A stretch of DNA of 64,000 nucleotides from Nitrosophilus kaiyonis (GTDB lineage: Bacteria; Campylobacterota; Campylobacteria; Campylobacterales; Nitratiruptoraceae). Within the stretch, counting starts at the first letter, position 1. Every line of letters starts with the position of its first letter. The notes beneath the pieces are model-generated. The model was not told where the DNA came from and did not search any database. It saw nothing but the letters and a program-made list of their open reading frames with translations. Position numbers and translations under genes: made by a program. The DNA lies in the NCBI RefSeq assembly GCF_027943725.1, contig NZ_AP025696.1:1-64000 (forward strand). The letters run 5' to 3'. Below are positions 52,962 to 60,733 of this stretch, piece after piece.

Positions 52962-54098
52962 TTGTCTGATTTAAGTCTTGTGTTACTTGGTGCAGGTGAA
53001 TCTTCAAGGTTTAAGCTTAAAACAAAAAAACAGTGGTTAAGAGTGGAAAATTGGCCTATTTGGCAATTTGTTGCAAAAAGATTTGAAAATTTTTATAAAT
53101 TTAAAAAAATAGTTATAACTGCTTCAGATTATGAACTAAAACTCATGCAAAATATGGCAGGCTTCACATTTGTCAAAGGTGGAAAAACTAGACAAGAGTC
53201 ATTAATAAATGCACTTGAGCATATTGACAGTGATTATGTTCTTGTTAGTGATATTGCAAGAGTTTGTATAAATAAAGAATTTATTGAGAAGATAACCGAG
53301 TATATTGGTAAAGCTGATTGTATTGCTCCTTATATAAATGTTAGTGATACAGTTGTGTATAAAAATGAAACAATAGATCGAGAAGAAATTAAACTTATTC
53401 AGACACCTCAGCTATCAAATACAAAAATTCTAAAAGAGGCTTTGTCAAAAAATATAATTTTTACTGATGAAAGTAGTGCAATAAAATGGTATGGGGGAAA
53501 AGTAGAATATATAGAAGGTGATAAAACATTTAAAAAATTAACTTATATAGAAGATCTTGAAGATATTAAATGTTTAAAACCACCAGCAAAAGATATATTT
53601 ACTGGAAATGGTTTTGATATCCATCCATTTGTTAAAAACAAGCCTTTAATGCTTGGAGGAGTAGAGATAACCAAAGAGTATGGTTTTAAAGGTCATTCTG
53701 ATGGAGATGTTTTAATACATTCAATAATTGATGCACTCCTTGGTGCAGCTGGATATGGAGATATAGGAGAGTTTTTTCCAGACAATGAAGAAAAATATAA
53801 AAATATAGATTCAAAAATTTTATTGAAAGAGATTGTTGAAATTATTGAAAAAACAGGCTTTGAGATAGTTAATATTGACGCAACTATAATCACCCAAAAA
53901 CCTAAAATCTCACCTTTTAAAAATGAGATAAAAAACTCTTTATCAAAAATTTTAAATCTTGATAAATCAAAAATAAATATAAAAGCAACAACAACAGAAA
54001 AAATGGGATTTATAGGAAGAGAAGAAGGTACTGCTGTTTTAAGCAGTGCAAATTTAAAATATTTTGATTGGACATCTGTCCTTGGAGGTAAAAAATGA
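52962..54098 (+). CDS. ispDF: Bifunctional IspD/IspF of the MEP isoprenoid pathway
   Basis: 378 residues. The N-terminal IspD half (1-205) has L-G-A-G-E-S-S-R-F and K-Q-W-L, a reduced nucleotide-binding loop; the C-terminal IspF half (from about 212) has G-N-G-F-D-I-H-P-F, G-F-K-G-H-S-D-G-D-V-L-I-H and A-T-T-T-E-K-M-G-F-I-G-R. It makes CDP-methylerythritol and then the 2,4-cyclodiphosphate. The fusion is typical of Campylobacterota and alpha-proteobacteria. The start is TTG with AAGGATTAAT upstream; it overlaps the next gene by 4 bases. Confidence 0.95.
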   Translation: MSDLSLVLLGAGESSRFKLKTKKQWLRVENWPIWQFVAKRFENFYKFKKIVITASDYELKLMQNMAGFTFVKGGKTRQESLINALEHIDSDYVLVSDIARVCINKEFIEKITEYIGKADCIAPYINVSDTVVYKNETIDREEIKLIQTPQLSNTKILKEALSKNIIFTDESSAIKWYGGKVEYIEGDKTFKKLTYIEDLEDIKCLKPPAKDIFTGNGFDIHPFVKNKPLMLGGVEITKEYGFKGHSDGDVLIHSIIDALLGAAGYGDIGEFFPDNEEKYKNIDSKILLKEIVEIIEKTGFEIVNIDATIITQKPKISPFKNEIKNSLSKILNLDKSKINIKATTTEKMGFIGREEGTAVLSSANLKYFDWTSVLGGKK

Positions 54099-54985
54099 AA
54101 ATTATAATTGTTGAAAATGAGATATATCTTGCTCAGAGCATAGCTGCAAAGCTTGCTGAAATTGGACATACATGTGAAGTTGCTGCAACAATAAAAGAGG
54201 CAATTAAGGATGAACATTATGATGCAGTTTTATTATCTACAAATATCAATGGTCAAGATTTCTATCCAGTAATAGAGCATTATAAAGACTCTATTATTAT
54301 ACTGTTAGTATCATATATAAGTAATGATACTGTATCTAATCCACTTAAAGCTGGAGCAAAAGATTATATTTTAAAGCCATTTATGATGGAAGAGCTTATT
54401 AGAAAAATTAACCATTTCAGAGATTATGAAAAATTAAAAAAAGAAAATGATGCATTTAAAAAATATCTTCAATTTTCATTAAAAGGTATAAACATAGATA
54501 ATATATCAACAAAAACAACTCTTCCTCTTCTTATAAAAACTAACTATCAAAAATTTGCAGATTTTTATGCATTTGAGTTTGCAAAAATATATGGAGAGCC
54601 TTTTAAATTTTACTCATTAAGCGATAGTGGCGTCTTAAATAGAATAAAAAGTGAAAAAGATACACAACTTTTATATATTACTGATTTTCAAACATTGAAA
54701 AAAAGTGAAAAAAAGAGTTTTTTTGAGATAATTGAAAATAAAAATGCACTCATTTCAACAACAGAGGCTATAGAAGAAGATATTCCATTAAATTTTATAG
54801 AACTAAAAAGTGATAATAAAATTTTTGATAGAAACGATATTTTATCAATTGATGATTATGTTAAATATATCATTTTAAATTATCAAAATAAATTTCCTGA
54901 TACCGCTTTAGCAAAAAAACTTGGAATCTCTAGAAAAAGCTTGTGGGAAAAGAGGAAAAAATATGAAATATTCAAGAAAAAATAA
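54095..54985 (+). CDS. HP1021-type orphan response regulator
   Basis: 296 residues. The N-terminal receiver-like domain (1-110) keeps the K-P-F signature but the phosphate-accepting Asp is replaced (A-V-L-L-S-T-N, Ser48), so it probably works without phosphorylation. The C-terminal helix-turn-helix is A-L-A-K-K-L-G-I-S-R-K-S-L-W. Helicobacter HP1021 and Campylobacter Cj1608 have this design and gene position; HP1021 binds oriC and many promoters and responds to redox state. Coupled to ispDF by an ATGA overlap. Confidence 0.88.
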   Translation: MKIIIVENEIYLAQSIAAKLAEIGHTCEVAATIKEAIKDEHYDAVLLSTNINGQDFYPVIEHYKDSIIILLVSYISNDTVSNPLKAGAKDYILKPFMMEELIRKINHFRDYEKLKKENDAFKKYLQFSLKGINIDNISTKTTLPLLIKTNYQKFADFYAFEFAKIYGEPFKFYSLSDSGVLNRIKSEKDTQLLYITDFQTLKKSEKKSFFEIIENKNALISTTEAIEEDIPLNFIELKSDNKIFDRNDILSIDDYVKYIILNYQNKFPDTALAKKLGISRKSLWEKRKKYEIFKKK

Positions 54986-56153
54986 AACTCTTTATATTGA
55001 TCAAGAGGCTCTTGCAACTTTAGCTTTAGCAAAAGAGGGAATATTAAATCCAGTTACACATCTTATGAACAAAGAAGAGGCTCAAGAAGTAGATAAAACG
55101 AAAACTTATAAAGGAAAAACATTCCCTTTCTCTTTTATTCTTGCTCCCAGTGGTAAAAAAAATGAAGATATTTTAAAAAATGCAAAAAAAGGCGAAATTT
55201 TAGATTTAATAGTAAATGAAAAAAAAGTTGGTGAAATAAAAATAGATGAGATATTCAAAATTAACCCAAAAGAGAGAGTGAAAAATATATACGGTACAGA
55301 CGATTTATCTCATCCAGGTGTTCAAGATACATTAAAAAGACTTGGAAATTATGCTGTTTCTGGAGAGTACGAAGTAGATTTTGAACAGATTAAAAAAACA
55401 AAAGAGATTATTAAAAAAGCAAAAAAAGAGGTTGGTGCAAAAAATATTACTGCTATTATGATGGCAGCAAAACCTCTTCATAGAGCACATGAAAGATTGA
55501 TTAGACTAAGTCTTGAAAATAGCGATCTTATCGTTATATTTTTATTAAAACCATATTCAAAAGATGAGTTTTCATATGAGCTTAGATATAAAACAGTAAA
55601 CTATTTTGTTAAAAATTATCTACCAAAAAACAGAGTAGTTATTGTCCCATTAGAAAATACATATATTTTTGCAGGTTTTAATGAGGTCATACTTGATGCA
55701 ATAGTTGCACAAAATTTTGGATGTAATAAATTAGTTGTTGGGAAAAATCATGCTGGAGTTGGACTTTATTATGATAAAAATACAATAAAAAGTGTTTTTG
55801 ATATTTTAAAGGGTATTAATATAAATATAGAAACTATTAGTGAATTTGTTTATTGTAATGAGTGCAAAACATTAGTAAGTACAAATACATGTCCCCATGG
55901 AAGCCATCACCATATTCATTACAATAGTGAATCGATACTTGAACTTTTAAAACAAGGTATTTTGCCTCCTGCAGTTTTAGTTAGAAAAGAGATAAGCGCT
56001 ATTATGCTAAGCGAACTTTTTCCAAATAGATTTAAAAATTTAGAAAAATTATATTATAACTTTATACCCTTTTCTGGCATTATGGAAGAAAATAGCGAAA
56101 AAGATTTTTATATCGAGCTAATGAAGCTATATCAGACAACATCTTTAACTTAA
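54963..56153 (+). CDS. ATP-sulfurylase-like protein with altered active site
   Basis: 396 residues from the ATG at 54963, which has AGAGG 8 bases upstream; an ATG at 54921 lies deep in the previous gene. The fold follows Sat: an N-terminal PUA-like domain, then A-A-K-P-L-H-R-A-H-E-R-L (His-x-x-His present) and a zinc-site region with C-N-E-C, C-P-H and R-K-E-I-S near the end. The catalytic Q-x-R-N of true ATP sulfurylases is M-x-A-K here, so sulfate adenylylation is doubtful. The Campylobacter neighbour Cj1609 occupies the same place. Confidence 0.8.
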   Translation: MKYSRKNKTLYIDQEALATLALAKEGILNPVTHLMNKEEAQEVDKTKTYKGKTFPFSFILAPSGKKNEDILKNAKKGEILDLIVNEKKVGEIKIDEIFKINPKERVKNIYGTDDLSHPGVQDTLKRLGNYAVSGEYEVDFEQIKKTKEIIKKAKKEVGAKNITAIMMAAKPLHRAHERLIRLSLENSDLIVIFLLKPYSKDEFSYELRYKTVNYFVKNYLPKNRVVIVPLENTYIFAGFNEVILDAIVAQNFGCNKLVVGKNHAGVGLYYDKNTIKSVFDILKGININIETISEFVYCNECKTLVSTNTCPHGSHHHIHYNSESILELLKQGILPPAVLVRKEISAIMLSELFPNRFKNLEKLYYNFIPFSGIMEENSEKDFYIELMKLYQTTSLT

Positions 56154-56155
56154 TA

Positions 56156-56283
56156 AGTGGCATTAGTAATTAGTTATTAGTAATTGGTGTATTGGTTATT
56201 AGAGTTAAGAATCAAATTATAGAGTTAGATTACTAATAACTGATAACTCATTACTGATAACCATTTACGAATCATGTATCAAA
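56156..56283. repeat. Intergenic word-repeat element, copy 6 (sat-like to pgpA gap)
   Basis: GTTATTAGTAA (56173-56183) pairs exactly with TTACTAATAAC (56230-56240). Left words: ATTAGTAATTAG, TTATTAG, TAATTGG, TATTGGTTATTAG. Right words: TACTAATAACTGATAACTCATTACTGATAACC. It lies inside an operon that is otherwise continuous. Confidence 0.72.
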
Positions 56284-56304
56284 TCGGTTAATAAAGGAAA
56301 TTTA

Positions 56305-56775
56305 ATGGATTTTCAAAAATGTTTTATAACTGGCTGTTATACAGGTCTTTTGCCAAAAGCTCCAGGTACCTGGGGAAGTATATTTGGTGCCATTTTAGCT
56401 TTTTTAATATTACAAATTTTACCTCAATCTTCTCTATTTTTATTAGCAATTCTTGTAACAATAGTTGCAATAAAAGAGATTAATAAATATGAAAGAAAAA
56501 CAAACACTCATGATGATAAAAAAATTGTAATTGATGAAATTGTTGGTATTTGGATTGCGATAAGTATATTGCCATCAATTTCAATTTTTTGGATTGTTAT
56601 AGCTTTTTTTCTTTTTAGATTTTTTGATATTACAAAAATCTCATATATAGGAAAGTTAGAAAAAAATTTAAAAGGTGCGATTGCTGTAATGGCAGATGAT
56701 ATTTTAGCCGGGATTCTTTCAGGCCTTCTTACAGGTATTTTTTATGTAATTTCTAAAAAATTTATCTTGATTTAA
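56305..56775 (+). CDS. pgpA: Phosphatidylglycerophosphatase A
   Basis: 156 residues with three to four membrane helices. The family signature A-P-G-T-W-G-S (about 19-25), I-V-I-D-E-I-V-G and F-R-F-F-D-I-T-K, plus M-A-D-D-I-L-A-G, are intact. It dephosphorylates phosphatidylglycerol phosphate in the inner membrane. Same position as Cj1610. Confidence 0.94.
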   Translation: MDFQKCFITGCYTGLLPKAPGTWGSIFGAILAFLILQILPQSSLFLLAILVTIVAIKEINKYERKTNTHDDKKIVIDEIVGIWIAISILPSISIFWIVIAFFLFRFFDITKISYIGKLEKNLKGAIAVMADDILAGILSGLLTGIFYVISKKFILI

Positions 56776-56824
56776 TTTAAATAGTTATAGACTATTTGAA
56801 AGAGGATCTTAAAAAGGAGTAAAC

Positions 56825-57529
56825 ATGAAAAAATTTTTACATATTATTTTATCTTTAATGCTACTATCATCATTATCATTTGCTTATTTTGGTATGGGAT
56901 TTGGACTTGGTGGATATACTTTTGGTGATATTAAACCTAAAAAGGGATTTTGGGCTGAACATATTGTAATTAATGAAGATGGTACAAAAACAAAAATGAA
57001 AACAGTTTTTGCAGGAGAAACAACTTATAAAGGTAAAAAAGTTTATGTTTTAGAAAATCAAGTATATTTTGATGGGCAAAATATGGCAACAATGATGCTT
57101 TATGATCCAAAAAAATATGAAGTATTAAAAGTAGCCACACAAACTCCTATGGGTCTAATGTGTCAAGATATGCAGGCACTTCAAGGAATGGCTCAAGGTG
57201 GAGAAAGCTATTCTAAGGATTCAACTCCAAAATATGAAAATCCTCATGAAATAAAAAGAAAATATCCAAAAATCAAACACTCTTCTTATACTACGCCAAC
57301 TGGTAAAAAACTTGATTGTGTTGTTTATAAAACAGATGAGGGAGAAATTTGGCTAAATAAAAAACTGGGAATAGTAAAAGTTGTTCAAAATGGCAAAAAA
57401 GTTATGTATCTTAAGGATTTTGGCGAAAATGGAACCACTATAATCCCTATAGATCAAGCTATTAGTTGTCAACCTATGCCTATGTTTCCAATGGGTGGAA
57501 TGCCACCAATGGGAGGGATGCCTCAATAA
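56825..57529 (+). CDS. Secreted protein with Met/Pro/Gly-rich tail, function unknown
   Basis: 234 residues. Signal peptide 1-20 (cleavage near S-F-A). The mature part has beta-like stretches (G-F-W-A-E-H-I-V-I-N-E-D-G-T, K-V-Y-V-L-E-N-Q-V) that resemble DUF4412-type periplasmic proteins. One Met/Gln-rich helix contains M-G-L-M-C-Q-D-M-Q-A-L-Q-G-M. The last 25 residues are C-Q-P-M-P-M-F-P-M-G-G-M-P-P, then further MGGMP units. Methionine clusters in exported proteins often bind copper(I), but that is inference. A strong AAGGAG site precedes the ATG; it has no operon partner. Confidence 0.65.
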   Translation: MKKFLHIILSLMLLSSLSFAYFGMGFGLGGYTFGDIKPKKGFWAEHIVINEDGTKTKMKTVFAGETTYKGKKVYVLENQVYFDGQNMATMMLYDPKKYEVLKVATQTPMGLMCQDMQALQGMAQGGESYSKDSTPKYENPHEIKRKYPKIKHSSYTTPTGKKLDCVVYKTDEGEIWLNKKLGIVKVVQNGKKVMYLKDFGENGTTIIPIDQAISCQPMPMFPMGGMPPMGGMPQ

Positions 57530-57552
57530 GAGGCTAAATCTCCTCCTCTTTT
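57528..57552 (+). terminator. Terminator of the 56825 gene
   Basis: AAGAGG (57528-57533) pairs with CCTCTT (57545-57550), followed by TT, giving a short 6-bp stem. It overlaps the 3' end of the convergent minus-strand gene. Stability is modest. Confidence 0.4.
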
Positions 57553-57986
57553 ATCTCTTCAAGAATTAAATCAAGTCTATTTTTTAAATTTTGTGCCTTT
57601 TCAAATCTGTTTTCAAAAATATCTTTAGATGATGGAAAATTTTCAGTAAGTTCCTTATATACAGTAAGCTTTTCATCAACACTCTCTTTTATAATATCAA
57701 AAAGTTTTTTTAAATCATCTTTTGAAGTTACTGCTTTTAAAATATCTCTTAGCATTCTTCTTCTCTCTCTAATTTGAACATCTTCGCCAAATTTTAATCC
57801 TATTACTTTTATATCTAATCTACTTAAATATACTCCACATTTTGCAGGAGCAAGAAGATATTTTTGAACTATCTCTATAAATCCACCCTCTTCTTCTGGC
57901 TCTTCGCAACTTATTTCGCAACTCTCTTCTTTTACATTTTTTAAAGCATCAAACTCTTTTTTTAAATCATCAAAATTTATATCCAT
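57534..57986 (-). CDS. Unknown cytoplasmic protein of the Mo-enzyme locus
   Basis: 150 residues, acidic and helical, no signal or membrane segment. Near the N-terminus is C-E-I-S-C-E-E-P-E-E-E, with two Cys, and another Cys follows in P-A-K-C-G-V-Y-L-S-R-L. The middle matches no family I know: G-E-D-V-Q-I-R-E-R-R-R-M-L-R-D-I-L. It lies at the end of a minus-strand series with TorD and an Fe-S protein, so a maturation role is possible. Start ATG with AAAGG upstream. Confidence 0.6.
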   Translation of the reverse strand: MDINFDDLKKEFDALKNVKEESCEISCEEPEEEGGFIEIVQKYLLAPAKCGVYLSRLDIKVIGLKFGEDVQIRERRRMLRDILKAVTSKDDLKKLFDIIKESVDEKLTVYKELTENFPSSKDIFENRFEKAQNLKNRLDLILEEIKEEEI

Positions 57987-58009
57987 TTTTTTCCTTTATT
58001 TTATATTTT

Positions 58010-58165
58010 TGACATTGGACATTAGACATTGGTTATTAGTTATTAGTAACTTGGAATTTGGAATTAGTGTTAGTAACACACCATTACTATCACTAAATCC
58101 TTTAACCTTCAACCTTAACTCCAATAACTAATAACCAATATACCAATAACCATTCACCATACTCA
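58010..58165. repeat. Intergenic word-repeat element, copy 7, best-paired
   Basis: ATTGGTTATTAGTTATT (58028-58044) pairs perfectly, 17 of 17, with 58123-58139. The 5' half (58010-58076) consists of ACATTGG, ACATTAG, TTATTAG and GGAATTAG words; the 3' half (58080-58165) of their complements, including ACCAATATACCAATAACC. Both halves vary enough that it is not a simple tandem repeat. No ORF seen. Confidence 0.78.
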
Positions 58166-58166
58166 C

Positions 58167-58523
58167 CTATCTCAACCTATTTGTTAATTCTAAAAGTTTT
58201 CTATCATCAATCATTGTCTCTTTATCATTTGTAATAAATTTTAATTTTCCATCTTTTTTATAGCAAACCAATAAATATCCATCAACTTTAAAAAAATCAG
58301 CAGCCTTTTTTTGATATTCTGGCATAAAAATTGTAATTTCAACTTTAGAATTTTCTAAATTATGTATAAAAAATCCAAAATCATCCTCATTTATATTTAT
58401 TCCAATCATTAAAAGATTTTTTGGTGCTATCTCTTTATTGACAACATTTATAAAAGATTTTCCAAAAACATCTTTCCCAGCTACAGCAATAAGCTTTTTT
58501 CCATGAATCTCTTCAGGCTTCAA
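58167..58523 (-). CDS. Small unknown protein of the Mo-enzyme locus
   Basis: 118 residues, alpha/beta, soluble. The N-terminal K-K-L-I-A-V-A-G-K-D-V-F-G resembles a beta-loop-helix, and D-G-Y-L-L-V-C-Y-K-K-D-G-K-L-K-F-I forms a beta hairpin. I do not recognise the family. The start is TTG with a good AAGGAG site. It lies between the Fe-S protein and the 57534 gene, same strand. Confidence 0.6.
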   Translation of the reverse strand: MKPEEIHGKKLIAVAGKDVFGKSFINVVNKEIAPKNLLMIGININEDDFGFFIHNLENSKVEITIFMPEYQKKAADFFKVDGYLLVCYKKDGKLKFITNDKETMIDDRKLLELTNRLR

Positions 58524-58571
58524 AAACTCTCCTTTTTGGTATTCTTACCACATTATCTCCTTCCCACCTAA

Positions 58572-59639
58572 TTAAGATATTCCCCATAAATCTTTTGCTT
58601 CTTCTTCTTCAATTTTACATCTTTGACAAAGTTTTTCACCACCAAAATAGGAAAATGGCATACCACAATCTTCGCATTTAACAATATTAAATTTAGCCAA
58701 AATTTTCTCTTCAGGCTCAAAAAACTCTTTTGTATCAAAATATTGTGAAAGTTTTATACTATTTTTTTCACACACATCATGACATAAATGGCATCTAACA
58801 CATAAAAGTGAATCAAAAAATATTTTTGAACCCTTTTTATCTGAAGACAAAGCCCCAGTTGGACATATTCTATAACAGATTGAACAGTTATCACAGCTAC
58901 TATCAATCTCTTTTTGAGAAATAAAAGTTAGATACTCATTTTCAAGATATTTGTACTCTTTTGGTTTTTCTATCTTTTTCAAAACAGTAAAGAAAATCTT
59001 TCTTTTATCTGGAATATTTTTCTCTTTTATCGCTTTTATTAGATGTGTAGGAAGTTTAACTTTTGGATTATCTAAAGCTTCTATATCTTCATTTACCTCT
59101 TTTATAGTATTGGCAACACCCTTAAGAGTAAAAATATTAAAAAACTCTCTTCTATTTTCAATCTCCTCTTTTGTAAGAGAGAGTTTTTCTTTTTTTATTT
59201 TTTTATCACTTATTGTTGATAATATATAATTTGCCTCTTCTATATTTTGTAAAATCTTATTATAACAGCTATCTTTTATTTCACAATTTTCGCAATGTCC
59301 AATATCTAAAACAACTTCTTTTAATAATCCTAAAGATACTAAATATTCAACATTCAAACCTGCTAAACAGACAAAATTTGTTTTACAGCTAATAGTTTCT
59401 TCTTCACTTTTTAAAAAATCAAAGAAAAAGTTTGTCATATTTAAACCACTTAAATTCAAAGCCTCAGTAGGACACACTCCAATACATGCTCCACAACTAA
59501 TGCACTCATCTTGGTAAATATTTAAAGAAGACTCTTCAGTTTTGATAGCATCTTTTGGGCATATTTCCTCACAAGCTTTACATTCGCTAAATTTAGAGTA
59601 ATACCTAACACAGCTACTTGGATTTAATTTTATCTTCAC
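58572..59639 (-). CDS. Cytoplasmic multi-cluster 4Fe-4S protein with C-terminal zinc ribbon
   Basis: 355 residues, no signal peptide. Two ferredoxin-type clusters near the N-terminus (C20-x2-C23-x3-C27-P and C46-x2-C-x2-C-x3-C56-P), then C-E-N-C and other Cys in the middle, a second pair of 4Fe-4S motifs (C-D-N-C-S-I-C-Y-R-I-C-P and C-V-R-C-H-L-C-H-D-V-C) at about 250-300, and a C-E-D-C ... C-Q-R-C ribbon at the end. Such proteins accompany TorD in Campylobacterota formate dehydrogenase and other Mo-enzyme loci, probably as an electron or assembly factor. Start GTG with AAGGAAATATTT upstream. Confidence 0.78.
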   Translation of the reverse strand: MKIKLNPSSCVRYYSKFSECKACEEICPKDAIKTEESSLNIYQDECISCGACIGVCPTEALNLSGLNMTNFFFDFLKSEEETISCKTNFVCLAGLNVEYLVSLGLLKEVVLDIGHCENCEIKDSCYNKILQNIEEANYILSTISDKKIKKEKLSLTKEEIENRREFFNIFTLKGVANTIKEVNEDIEALDNPKVKLPTHLIKAIKEKNIPDKRKIFFTVLKKIEKPKEYKYLENEYLTFISQKEIDSSCDNCSICYRICPTGALSSDKKGSKIFFDSLLCVRCHLCHDVCEKNSIKLSQYFDTKEFFEPEEKILAKFNIVKCEDCGMPFSYFGGEKLCQRCKIEEEEAKDLWGIS

Positions 59640-59658
59640 AAATATTTCCTTAAATCCA

Positions 59659-60264
59659 TTAACTATTTAAATATTCATAATCTTCAAGTAAAAACTCTAA
59701 AACCATCTTTGCTGCATCTTTATAAAAAGGAGTTCTTGCTTGCTCAGCAACATTTATGAGATACATTGGAGCAAACTCTAAAATATGCTCTTTTAAAAAT
59801 TTTTTTTGAGCCTCTTTTAACTCTTTTACAGCTTCTAAATCTTTGTTTTCTTCTGCTCTTTGTTGGGCATCTATTAACATTTTCATAAATTCTAATTCTA
59901 TACCAATATGGTCAGGGCTCACTGCTCTTGCTCTATCTAAATCTACTCTATAGCCATAATCATTATAGATTTGTATAACTGGATTTGCCCCACCACTTTC
60001 AATCATTGCATCTTCACGAATATAAAATGTTTCATATGGAATTAGATGTAAAATTGAAATATCTGTAAAATCCACATTTAAAACCTCATTTATCATTTTA
60101 TATCTACTGGTTTTTTGTCTTTTATCCCACTCATAATAGTTTGGAAATAGCTTATTAAAATTTGGAAGTTTTTCAATTTTTGATAGTGTATCTTCATCCA
60201 TCTCTGTTATAAAAATTCTAGATGCAAGAGAATAGATTGAACTTCTTTGCTTTGTAATACTCAT
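59659..60264 (-). CDS. TorD/DmsD-family Mo-enzyme chaperone
   Basis: 201 residues from the ATG at 60264, which has GAGG 6 bases upstream; an ATG at 60276 overlaps that site and is less likely. All-helical, with the family motifs L-I-P-Y-E-T-F-Y, then S-P-D-H-I-G-I-E-L-E-F-M and F-L-K-E-H-I-L-E-F-A-P. Such chaperones hold the catalytic subunit until cofactor loading and TAT export. The obvious client is the Mo enzyme at 60734. It heads the minus-strand accessory series. Confidence 0.88.
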   Translation of the reverse strand: MSITKQRSSIYSLASRIFITEMDEDTLSKIEKLPNFNKLFPNYYEWDKRQKTSRYKMINEVLNVDFTDISILHLIPYETFYIREDAMIESGGANPVIQIYNDYGYRVDLDRARAVSPDHIGIELEFMKMLIDAQQRAEENKDLEAVKELKEAQKKFLKEHILEFAPMYLINVAEQARTPFYKDAAKMVLEFLLEDYEYLNS

Positions 60265-60343
60265 AAACAACCTCATTAATTTAGTATAATATATATTTAT
60301 AATACCAAAAGATATCTTTAAACCTCTTAATTGGAGTGATTAA
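60265..60343. promoter_or_regulatory. Divergent promoter region torD-like / cytochrome c
   Basis: On the plus strand TATAAT lies at 60285-60290, 54 bases before the cytochrome start. On the minus strand TATACT overlaps the same stretch (60284-60289), about 20 bases before the chaperone start. Both are good -10 matches without clear -35 boxes. Confidence 0.4.
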
Positions 60344-60700
60344 ATGAAAAAAATTTTTATTGTTTTATTTTTATTATCTCTTTTTTCATATGCAGATTTA
60401 GGAGAAAAATTATATACAAAACATGGATGTTATGGCTGTCATGGGTCAAATGCTCAAGGTGGCAATGGTTTTCCAAAACTTGCTGGAAAAAGTAGCAGTT
60501 ATCTAATAAAAAAACTTCAAGGCTACAAATATGAAAAAATTAACTCAAATCGAGCAGATATGATGAAACCATTTGCCAAAAATTTATCTCAAAAGGAGAT
60601 TGAACTACTTGCAAAATATCTTGAATCATTAAAAAATAAAAAATCTGATGAAGAGAGATATTATGAAGAGTTTATAATAGGCGATAGTAGTGGTAGTTAA
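60344..60700 (+). CDS. Small periplasmic class I cytochrome c
   Basis: 118 residues. A signal peptide (1-17, cleavage after Y-A) is followed by one haem-binding C29-Y-G-C-H33, a G-x-x-F-P-K-L-A-G-K block and an axial Met candidate at 73-74 (D-M-M-K-P-F). The acidic tail after 100 is unusual. It is a likely electron carrier to or from the periplasmic Mo enzyme encoded convergently, but it could serve other enzymes. Strong GGAG site upstream. Confidence 0.9.
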   Translation: MKKIFIVLFLLSLFSYADLGEKLYTKHGCYGCHGSNAQGGNGFPKLAGKSSSYLIKKLQGYKYEKINSNRADMMKPFAKNLSQKEIELLAKYLESLKNKKSDEERYYEEFIIGDSSGS

Positions 60701-60728
60701 TTTTCCTCCGCATATGCGGAGGAAAATT
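60699..60728. terminator. Bidirectional terminator, 30-bp perfect palindrome
   Basis: 15-bp arms (AATTTTCCTCCGCAT and its complement) centred between 60713 and 60714, lying between two convergent genes. A GC-rich core of six pairs with A/T flanks gives T-tracts on both strands. The plus-strand gene stop (60698-60700) overlaps its left edge. Confidence 0.88.
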
Positions 60729-60733
60729 ATGCT

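Noticed and set aside
54921-54962. Longer N-terminus for the ATP-sulfurylase-like protein
   Set aside because: The extra 14 residues lie inside the regulator gene and have no ribosome site, while the ATG at 54963 has AGAGG at good spacing.
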